This document shows, piece by piece, positions 11,115 through 19,060 of a stretch of DNA of 23,505 bases. Each line of letters starts with the position of its first letter. The stretch's first letter is position 1. The stretch is from Poronia punctata (Eukaryota; Ascomycota; Sordariomycetes; Xylariales; Xylariaceae), in contig MU401843.1 of NCBI GenBank assembly GCA_022579005.1, positions 1 through 23,505 on the forward strand, read 5' to 3'. A model generated the notes under the pieces. That model had not been told where the DNA came from. It worked only from the letters and a program-made list of their open reading frames with translations, and did not search any database. A program made the translations under genes and the position numbers.

Positions 11115-11400
11115 ACCTTTTAAGTAGTACTTATATAGCGCTTTAAATAATAAATAGCTTATAATAATATATTAGCTATTATTATATATAAACTTACCTT
11201 TTATTAATACTTTAACTTAGCTATTTAGTTTACTAGTATAAAAAATATAAAAGTATTGTTTTAATGTTTAGTATACTTATTTTGTTTAGCTATTAGTTTA
11301 TAAGTGCTATATAGTAAATAGGTACTAATGTATTTTTTATACTTTATAAAACCTTTTTAAAAATTTATTTATAATAAGTTTATTATTATTATTTATAACT
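11115..11400 (-). pseudogene. Ty3/gypsy integrase core relic
   Basis: Read on the - strand, the segment starts near 11390 with an IS tract where families have VSDRG-QF, but RIP stops replace several codons. It continues through SIKNTLVPIYY, the place of LG-x-LSTAYHPQTDGQ, then AKQNKY, the place of TER-x-NQ. It ends with SYLLFKALYKYYLKG at 11159-11115, which matches the S-TG-x-SPF-AL-YGY-P motif closely. The order and spacing are those of the DDE core that joins element DNA to the host chromosome. Catalytic D and E cannot be read directly. The last motif is the strongest evidence. Confidence 0.65.
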
Positions 11401-12784
11401 TTTTTAAAAAGAACTTATATTAATAATTTACTTTTAAATATATAATTATTATAAGCTTAGTAATATTAAGCGTTTTATAATATAAAAATAAAGAACGCGA
11501 TTTTTATAAAATAATTTATAATAATTAAAATTATATTTTAAATATTACTATTTATTTTTATATATAAAAATTGTTTTATAATAAATTTTAAGCTAATTGT
11601 TTAAAAAGGCTACTTTAATATAAGTACTATTTAAAACTTTTTATAAATCTTACACTTTAGTTTTTAAGCTCTTTTTTTCTATATATAGCTAGCAACGTAT
11701 TATTAAACGTTTTACTTTAAACCTTTTTATTAAAACTTATTTTATAATAGTTTAGTTATTTTTTATATATCCTTAGCTTTAAAGTTATTATAGTACTAAT
11801 ATTATAATTACTTTATTAAAGTTTTTTAAGCTAAAATTATTAGCTATTTTTTAAACTATAATACATTTTTATTATTAATATAAAACTTTTTATATACGTT
11901 AGCTTTATAGTATATAAATTTTACTAGTTTTATAAAAGTAAAGTTTTTAGCTTAAACTTTATAAACTATTTTAAAAAATTATATTAAAGCTATTAATTTA
12001 AAGGCCTTTTTATTTTAACTTGACGTTTTAGCTTTAATATTTAAAACATTTTAATTATAAATAATAGCTTTAGCTTTTTTATAAAAAAAAGCAGTTTTTA
12101 TATTTTTAGTAATAGCTTCTACTAAATAAGTTATTATTACTATTTATATAGTATATAATATATAAATTAAGCATATATACTAATACTTCTTACCTTTTTA
12201 CGTTTAAAAATTATTTGTACTTATATAGCAAAAGTTTAATAATTTATAAGCTTATAAGTTTATAATTTATATTTTTATTATTAAGTAAGCTAACAAGTAT
12301 AAGTTTAATAAAACTTTTTAAGCTACTTTAATAGCATAACCTAATACTTTACTTTTTTTTTAAATAGGGTTTTTGCTAATAACTGCTATACCTTTTATAG
12401 CAGCTTGCTAACTAGTTAAAGCTTTTTTTTTAATATTAGTATTATACTTTTATATTAAATTCTTTTAGCTATATAATCTAGCTTTTTTAATAGTTTATTT
12501 ATTAGGTTTAATATGCTTAATTAATATTTTATATTTAAATTAAACTATATTAGCTTATATACTTAAAAAGCAAGCCTTTTTAAAAAGTTTTGCGCTAATA
12601 AGTTAACTACGCCTTTTAAAGCTATATAATTTATTTATACTATAAGGGTTTTGTTTATTTTTTAAAAGTATTATTACTAGTGCTTATAGCTTTTTATAAT
12701 TATTAAAAGCTTTTATTAAGCTATTACTTATTTAGTTTTTATATTTATAAGCTTTTATAACTAGTAAGCAACTAATTTTTACGT
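11401..12784 (-). pseudogene. Gypsy pol, RNase H to integrase N-terminus, unresolved
   Basis: This 1.4 kb lies between the RNase H start and the integrase core and should hold the rest of RNase H, the zinc-binding domain and the start of integrase. I could not trace conserved residues. A YINN-like string at about 11870-11890 recalled an RT box, but its flanks do not fit RT and the true RT is at 13260-13274. Confidence 0.5.
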
Positions 12785-13055
12785 TTTTTATAAAACTATA
12801 ATAATATTTTTAATATTGCTTTTATTAACGTATTTATTTTTACTTTAGTATTTAAATAGCTATTTTAGTAGTAAAAAGTAGCTACTAATATAAAAGCTTT
12901 TTTATATTTTTAAATACTTAATCTACTTTTAAAGTTTACTTAAAAATATAGCTTAGCAAAGTATAACCTTTTAAAGCTGCTATAATTAGCATAATAACGT
13001 TTATATACTTAGTTATAAACTTTTTATAAAAGTTTATAAACTTTAAAAATACTTA
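12785..13055 (-). pseudogene. Gypsy RT-RNase H junction relic
   Basis: VFLKFINFYKKFI at 13052-13014 matches the gypsy FLGF-x-NFYRRFI motif almost residue for residue. FKNIKKAFILV follows at the proper distance, matching the F-x-x-LK-A-x-T-x-APVL tract. TKVKINTLIKAILKIL sits where the RNase H start (ETDAS-x-x-AIGAVLSQ) is expected, with acidic residues lost. In the intact element RNase H degrades the RNA strand after copying. Confidence 0.8.
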
Positions 13056-13079
13056 TATATTATATACTAAAGTTAGTGC

Positions 13080-13606
13080 CTTTTACTTTTAAAAATTTAT
13101 TTTTATTTTTTTAGTTATAATAATAAACTTTAAAAACTTTATTTTAGTTTTAAAAAACTTATACTTTAAAAGCTTATAAATAGTTAATACTTTGTTAACT
13201 GCTTATAAACTAACTAAAAGTGCTTTTTACATTTTCTTTTGTTTTTTTAAAAAAGCTATAATATTATTTAAATAAACTATATAAATATAATTTACTAGCA
13301 TAGCTAATATTTTATATATATAAGCTTAAAAGGTTATAAAAATATTAGTTAATTTAAAAAGCATAACTATATACTTAAAATACTTATATTTTATTTAAAA
13401 AGCAGTTTTTTACTTATTATTATATTTTATTTAAATATAATAGTAAATATTTTAAAAGTTTAGCTTAAAAGAATCTTTACTAACCCTAGCTTATTTATTA
13501 CTTTTAATATAAAAGGTAAAAAATACTTATTTTTTATAATTACTTTATTTAAGCCTTTATAATTAATATAAAGCTTTATAGTTTTTTTTTATAAATAAAA
13601 TAAAAC
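13080..13606 (-). pseudogene. Ty3/gypsy reverse transcriptase relic
   Basis: On the - strand SFILFIKK at 13606-13583 matches the PVLFVKKKDG start. NYKGLNKVIIKNKYFLPFI (from 13564) matches DYRGLN-x-x-T-KN-YPLP-I. LVKILLS-stop-TF follows at the place of AK-F-KLDL. The catalytic box is VYLNNIIAF at about 13277-13251 (family: VYLDDILIF), with both aspartates now asparagine. KFFKTKIKFLKFIII follows, matching CEF-x-T-V-FLG-I. A frame change and a short deletion occur in the A-run near 13581-13590. Aspartate to asparagine is G-to-A on the coding strand, consistent with RIP. The protein copied element RNA to DNA and is inactive here. Family and strand are secure. Confidence 0.9.
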
Positions 13607-15464
13607 TTTTTATGTTTACTTTTAAGTACTATATATAGCTTATTTAAAAGTTTTTTTAAAGTACTTTTTAAGCACTTATTATTAAGCTTTTATAAGAAAA
13701 TAAATTAAAATAAATAGTACTTATACTTTTTTTACTAAGTTTATTATATATTATATCTTTTTTAGCACTATTAACCTTTTTTCTAATAGCTTAAAATATA
13801 TATATTAAAATGCTTTAAAATATTTAAATAAATTAATTTTATTTTTTATACTCAGCTTATTATTAATATTTAAAAATAATAACCTTTTTAAAAAACTAAT
13901 ACTTATACTTATTAAATTAATAACATACGCTGCTTAACTACTAACTATATTTTTAGTAAACTTTTTAAAATTTATTTTTTAATATTTGCTATAAAACTAT
14001 TAAATAAAAGTTATATTTAATAGTATATTTAACTAACTTCTTTTTAATTATAATATTAAAAGCTTTAATCTTTTTTTTTATATATTATATAAAATATTTG
14101 CTTAAAACTTTACTTAATTCTTTAAGCGTTAATTATTTAAAAACTAGCTATATAAGCTACCTAGCACCTTATTAACCTTTTATTTAGTTTTGTTAATAAA
14201 AGCAGTAAAATATTTACTTTTTATAAGTACTTTTTTAAAAGTTTTTATATATAATATTAATTTAAGCTTTTATATTTATATTTATAATAACCTTTTTAAA
14301 TTTTTACTTACTGCTTAAAAAAACTATAGCTGCTACTTAAAATAGCTTTATAGTGCTAAATACTTTATAAAACTTTTTTAAAGTAAATTAAATATATTAT
14401 TTTACTTTAGCTTAGCTTTTAACGTTTTATTTTTAAAGTTTAACAAAGCTATTTAAGCGTCTTATATTTTACTTTTAAGCTATTTTAATAACTTTTGCTT
14501 AACTTTGCTTAATTAGCAATTTAATACTAACTACTTATTTTTAAGCAATACTTAGCTATATAGCCTTTTTTACTATAATAGTAGTACTTTATAAAGCTAT
14601 TACTAATATATACTAATTTGCTTTAGTTTTAATTTATTTGTTATTTTAATAAGTTATTACTTTTTTTTTAAACTATTTAAGCGCTTTTAAATTATTTACT
14701 ATCTTTTTATACTTTAATAAGCATTTAATATATTTTTACTTATATAGTAGTTAATATTCTTTACTAGCATAATACTAAGTACTTTATTATTTTTTACCTT
14801 TTTAATATATTATTATTATATTATTAAGCAATATATACTGCTTTATTAAAACTTTTTTTTTATTTTTTTAAAAGTTTATACTAATAATTAAAAGCCAGTT
14901 AGCTATTATTTTTTAGCAATATAGCGCTTTTAAGCCTTTATACTAGCACTTGCTAATAAAAAAATTAAGTTTTTATTTTATTACTATTTTATTTTATATA
15001 GCTATTTTTAAAAAGTTTACTTAAACAGCTTTAAGTTAACATTTCTTTGCTAAATAAACTTTTAAAAATTCTTTAAAGTAGCTTTTGTTTTTTAGTTATT
15101 ATAGTTTAGCATATTTTAATAAGCACGCTAATTTGTTTAAATTTTAAACTTAGCTTTTATTAAAGCTTAAATAATTTATATTAAATCTTTATAGCTAAGC
15201 TTTTGCTAATTGCTTTTTTTTATAACTATAATTTAGTTTTTAATTTTTATAATAATAGCATTTTACTTTAGCTATTTATAATTATATATAAAAGATTTTA
15301 TATTATTTTTATATTAAGTTCTTTTTTGCTTAGCAAGTAACTAAAGCAACTATATATTTTAGTTTACTATGTTAATAATTTAATTTAATAAATTATTACT
15401 TTAGCTTTTTAAACTTTTATAAAAGCTATTATAATAAAAACTTTTATTATAAAAGCTTTTATAT
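13607..15464 (-). pseudogene. Expected gypsy gag-protease region, not resolved
   Basis: The coding strand here lies between the 5' leader and RT, the place of gag and protease. The composition (A-rich on -, with CC and CT kept on +) matches the rest of the element. I could not recognise a zinc knuckle or a protease DTG motif, which C-to-T and G-to-A changes would damage. The call rests on position alone. Confidence 0.5.
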
Positions 15465-15470
15465 AATAGC
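15425..15470. repeat. 46-bp near-palindrome at the gag-side edge of the duplicated leader
   Basis: GCTATTATAATAAAA at the left pairs with TTTTATATAATAGC at the right, and the middle (CTTTTATTATAAAAG) is also self-complementary. Its right end overlaps the start of the leader that is repeated at 16353. Confidence 0.7.
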
Positions 15471-15832
15471 AGTTTAAAGTAAAAAAAATATTTTTTTAAC
15501 TTTTTAACCTTTTTATAAGTTGCTGCTTAGTAGCTAATTAACTACTTTAATAAGTAGCACTTTTTATTTTAAATATTTTAGCTTACTATTAAGTCTTTTA
15601 AACTTTTCTTTACATTTATTATAGCTTTTTTATTTTTAGCTATTTATAAATTTAGCTTAACTATTAGCCAGTTTTTTATAGCTTTTATTACTTATTTTTA
15701 GTATTAAGTTTATTAAGCTTGTTTATATTATTGCTAGTTATTTACTTAGTAGTTATAAACTATATTTAGCTTTTAATTTAAATCCTTTTATTAAATATTA
15801 TATTATAACTTAAAAATATAAAACTAAAAAAG
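15465..15832 (-). repeat. Leader copy A, next to LTR 2
   Basis: About 368 bp running from AATAGCAGTTTAAAG to just before LTR 2. It is repeated at 16353-16722 with the same length and mainly G/A and C/T differences, for example GTTGCTGCTTAGTAGC here against GTTATTATTTAATAGC there. In the element's orientation it is the untranslated leader after the 5' LTR. No tRNA-complementary primer site starting with TGG could be read at the LTR edge. Confidence 0.8.
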
Positions 15833-16067
15833 TATAAAAGTTTAAGTAATAAAGTAGTTATAAAGTAATATTGCTAGCAATTTTAAAAACTAAATATATT
15901 AAGTAAGTTTTATTTAGTTAGCTAAGTAAGTAACTAAACTAGCTAAAAAGATTAAAAAAAGTATAACCGGCAAAGCTTTAGCTATTAGTTAGCATAGCTT
16001 TAGCTAGTATATAGTCTATATATAAGTAGCTTAGCAAATACGTTTTCTAGCTAAGTGCCTTATTATA
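15833..16067 (-). repeat. LTR 2, the 5' LTR of the gypsy element
   Basis: 235 bp, the same length as LTR 1 and LTR 3, running from TATAAAAG to GCCTTATTATA. It carries more A and T than LTR 1. In the coding direction it precedes leader copy A and the gag-pol region. Confidence 0.9.
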
Positions 16068-16117
16068 TCCTTTTACTAAATATTATGTTATAAGTTAAAA
16101 ATATAAAAATAAAAAAG
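16068..16117 (-). repeat. Truncated 50-bp leader copy B
   Basis: TCCTTTTACTAAATATTATGTTATAA and the bases after it match the last 50 bp of leader copy A (TCCTTTTATTAAATATTATATTATAA). The other 320 bp of the leader are missing, so LTR 2 and LTR 3 are only 50 bp apart. Confidence 0.85.
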
Positions 16118-16352
16118 TATAAAAGTTTTAATAATAAAGTAGTTATAAGGTAATATTATTAGTAATTTTAAAAATTAAGTATATTAAATAACTTTTATTT
16201 AGTTAAATAAGTAAAAAACTAAACTAGCTAAAAAAATTAAAAAAATTATAACTAGCAAAGCTTTAGCTTTTAGTTAGTATAGCTTTAGTTTATATACAGT
16301 CTATATGTAAATAGCTTAGCTAGTAAGTTCTCTAGTTAGGTGCTTTATTATA
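16118..16352 (-). repeat. LTR 3 of the tandem array
   Basis: 235 bp from TATAAAAG to GCTTTATTATA, aligned along its whole length with LTR 1 and LTR 2. No target duplication is seen around it. Confidence 0.88.
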
Positions 16353-16722
16353 AATAGCAATTTAAAATAAAAAATTATTTTTTAACCTTTTAACATTTTT
16401 ATAAGTTATTATTTAATAGCTAATTAAGTACTTTAATAAGTAGCACTTTTTATTTTAAGTTTTTTTGTTTACTATTAAACCTTTTGCTTTTTTTATATTT
16501 ATTATAGCTTTTTTCTTTTTGCCTCTTTATATATTTACCTTAACTATTAATTAGTCTTTTAAATTTATATTGCTTATTTTTAGTATTAAGTTTATTAAGG
16601 TTATTTATATTATTACTAATTATTTACTAATTAGTTATAAACTATATTTAGTTTTTAATTTAAATCTTTTTACAAAAAATTATATTATAATAAAAAAAAT
16701 AAAAAATAAAAAAATAAAGAAC
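16353..16722 (-). repeat. Leader copy C, next to LTR 4
   Basis: 370 bp matching leader copy A end to end and abutting LTR 3 directly. The open frame at 16570-16758 lies across this repeat and the start of LTR 4, begins at TTG and has no homology I recognise; I do not call it a gene. Confidence 0.8.
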
Positions 16723-16952
16723 TATAAAAGTTTATATAATAAGTTAGTTATAAAGTAATATTACTAGTAAGTTTAAAAACTAAATATATTAAATAACTTT
16801 AATTAAATTATCTAAATAAGTAACAAAGCTAACTAAAAGAAAAAAGTATAACTAGCTAAACTATAGCTAATAATTAGCATAACGTTAACGTATATATAGT
16901 TTATATACTTATAGCACAGCTAGTAGGTCTTATAAGTAAGTGCTTTATTATA
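16723..16952 (-). repeat. LTR 4, outermost and most diverged copy
   Basis: 230 bp from TATAAAAG to GCTTTATTATA. It aligns with the other LTRs but has small indels and more differences, for example TAACGTTAACG at about 16880 where the others have AGCTTTAGCTAG-like sequence. It is the outer 5' end of the array in element orientation. Confidence 0.85.
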
Positions 16953-17945
16953 AGTTATTATTAGACTTAATATAGTATTTACTACTTTATAACTTTTATA
17001 ATTTAATAATAACTTTTTTAGCTTACTAAGCTATTACTAATTAAGTATTAAACTATTATTATTTTAATTAATACTTTGCTTTATAATATAGTAATAAGAA
17101 TAAGCTTAATATAATTAGTAATTTATTTTTTATAAATAATATTATTAATTAAAAAAGCTTATAAGCTTAAATTATAAGTTTTTTTTAAAAAAACTTATTA
17201 GCAAGCAAGCTAATAAATAAAGTATAATTATTATTTTTATTATTAAAGTAAAGCTTTTTATATTAGCTTACGCTATATAAAAGCTATATTTATTAGTTAG
17301 GTTATTTTTAAACTTTATATTAATTTAAAAACTAAATATATTACTATTTAATATAATAACTAATAAATAATCAGCTTAGTTAATAAAAATATTATTATAC
17401 TAAAAAGAAAATTATAGCACATTAATATATATAATTACTAGTTATAATAAAAAAATAATTAATAAAATGCTTTAAATAGTTTATATACCTATAAATTTAA
17501 TAATAATAAATAATTTTATAAAGTTATTAGTATATAATAAATGGTTAAGTTTTTAATAATAAGTTAACTTAGTAAATATAAAAGCAATATAACTTAAAAA
17601 AAAGCTTTAACTAGTTATTATAAAAATATAAAAAAGTAAACAAGTTAAAGAAAATAATTAAAAATACTATATTTAAAATTATAAAGCTTTATATGTTATT
17701 ATTTAAAAGCTTTATTTTTAGCTATAAAATAGTTTAATAAAACAGTTTATTTTAAAAAGGTATATTAAAACTAATATATTATAAAAAAACTATAATTAAT
17801 ATTATCTTTATATAGTTAAAAAATATAACTAAAATAAAAACTACTATAAAAAAGTTTTCTTTTATTTATTTAATATAAAAAAACTTTATAATAAAAAAAG
17901 AATTCTTTTTTTTGCATTATATAATATACTTATATATTTAAGCTA
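16953..17945. other. AT-rich stretch, nothing recognised
   Basis: Stops in all frames, no RNA gene and no clear repeat. It separates the LTR array from the G+C-richer island. Confidence 0.4.
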
Positions 17946-18045
17946 TATTGCTAGGTTTTAACAACTTGCGCGCAGCTTATAAGCGTAATCTTAGGTTTTT
18001 TATATACAAGGTGCTTATAAGGTAAGGTGTTTATTTAACAGGTCA

Positions 18046-18107
18046 CGTTTTTAAAAAGGGGGATTATTATTACTTTAAGTAAAGATTTGCCCCCCTTGTA
18101 AAAAGAG
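18046..18107. repeat. G-run/C-run hairpin within the island
   Basis: CGTTTTTAAAAAGGGGG at 18046-18062 can pair with CCCCCCTTGTAAAAAGAG at 18090-18107 with a few mismatches, leaving a loop of about 27 bases. It is the only place in the window with such G and C runs. Confidence 0.65.
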
Positions 18108-18227
18108 GTACATATAATGCTTAGCCTAGCCACTTAACAAACCTACCCTTTACTGCTATAGGTTAATTTAATAAGGCTAATATGTTAAGCGCGCAATTTT
18201 ATTAGTTTAGTTAGTTTTTTATATTGC

Positions 18228-18264
18228 AACATAATTAGCATGCATGCTAATTACGCTTTATGTT
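18228..18264. repeat. 22-bp perfect palindrome with extra outer arms
   Basis: 18232-18253 is self-complementary around ATGCAT. Outer arms AACATAA (18228-18234) and TTATGTT (18258-18264) also pair, with a short one-sided bulge (ACGC region). It could be a binding site for a dimeric protein, a cruciform, or an element end. Confidence 0.75.
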
Positions 18265-18319
18265 ATAGGGTAGCTATAAAACTAAAAAGGGCTAGCTTGA
18301 TTTTTGTTTTTATATATGT

Positions 18320-18975
18320 AGCTATTATTTTTGCATTGCTTTTTAAACTTAAATACCTAGCTATTAATTATATATATAATATACTAAGTTATACTTTTTA
18401 AAATACTTTTATAAAGCTATAATTAATATAAAGCCTTTAAAACCTAGTTAATGCGTTTACTTTAGCTAAACTTTTTTTAGTATAAAGTTAAAGTAATTTT
18501 TAAAAATTTTTAATTTTATTATAATAGTAATTTTGCTTAAATATAAAACTTATAAAAGCTTTTTTTTATAAAGTAAACTATATATAAAAAATAAAAAGCT
18601 AAAAATTAATAATATGTTTATATATATAAACGCACTTAAGCTAAAAATATAGTAAGTTTTTATAATTATTAATAATTTAACTAAAAAAATAAAAATAAAA
18701 TATTAGCTTACTTTAAACTTTAAAAACTATAAAAATTAGCTAAAAGCTTTAGTATAAAAATAATGTATTATAAAAAGGCTTTAAAAGCAGCTAAATTATT
18801 ATAGTTTAAAACTAAGCAATAAAAACTATATAAATTAAGCTATAAAACTAAAACTATAAAATATAACTTAGCTAGCTTACTACTTTTAGTTTAATAAAGC
18901 TATAAAACTATAACTTAAAAAATATTTTTAATAGCAATTTAAAAAAACTAAAAATATAAAAAAACTAAAGAAAAA
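18320..18975. other. AT-rich stretch, nothing firmly recognised
   Basis: A + strand trace near 18760-18800 reads YKKALKAAK, slightly like the start of a pogo-type transposase helix-turn-helix, but nothing downstream supports it. No RNA gene seen. Confidence 0.35.
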
Positions 18976-19060
18976 CTAAAAAATAAATAGCTAAAAAATT
19001 AAAAAAACTAAAAAACAAGTAGCTAAAAAATTAAAAAAACTAAAAAACTAAAAAAATTTA
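18976..19060. repeat. 32-bp A-rich tandem repeat, two units plus a part
   Basis: Units at 18976-19007 and 19008-19039 differ at a few bases (AATAAATAG against AACAAGTAG), and a partial third starts at 19040. On + this reads as lysine/leucine-rich units, as expected for A-rich DNA. Confidence 0.8.

Larger units (their letters stand above)
8744..16067 (-). mobile_element. Ty3/gypsy LTR retrotransposon, RIP-degraded, about 7.3 kb
   Basis: Two 235-bp direct repeats (8744-8978 and 15833-16067) bound about 6.85 kb of internal DNA that is T-rich on + and so A-rich on the coding - strand. The - strand reads RT (13606 to about 13080), RNase H linker (about 13052-12785) and integrase core (about 11400-11115) in that order, which is diagnostic of Ty3/gypsy as opposed to copia. 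A polypurine tract abuts the 8744-8978 LTR on its internal side, as expected for a 3' LTR. Gag and protease should lie between 13607 and 15464 but were not resolved. The copy is full of stops and non-functional. The 5' end continues into extra LTR-leader units to 16952. Confidence 0.9.
17950..18310. other. G+C-richer island that lacks the surrounding mutation pattern
   Basis: In 18001-18180, 59 of 180 bases are G or C, about twice the local level. CpC, CpA, GpG, ACA and TCA are all present. It holds a run of five G at 18058-18062 and of six C at 18090-18095, an inverted pair containing GCGCGC (17966-17979 and 18186-18196), the palindrome GCTTATAAGC at 17975-17984 and a 22-bp perfect palindrome at 18232-18253. 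No open frame of useful length is present. It may be a MITE-like element or single-copy DNA too short or unique for RIP. I see no tRNA or 5S rRNA pattern. Confidence 0.7.

Noticed and set aside
11866..11890. YINN-like string on - taken at first for the gypsy RT catalytic box
   Set aside because: Flanking residues do not fit RT, and a far better RT with its own YLNN box lies at 13080-13606.
16570..16758. 62-codon open frame on +
   Set aside because: Lies across the retroelement leader and LTR, on the strand opposite to the element, with a TTG start.
8739..16957. Target-site duplication around the gypsy element and array
   Set aside because: AATAT on the left and AGTTA on the right do not match; LTR 3's right flank AATAG is similar but is leader sequence.
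17950..18310. tRNA, 5S rRNA or mitochondrial insert as explanation of the island
   Set aside because: No cloverleaf, A/B boxes or 5S pattern could be read, and no mitochondrial gene segment was recognised.
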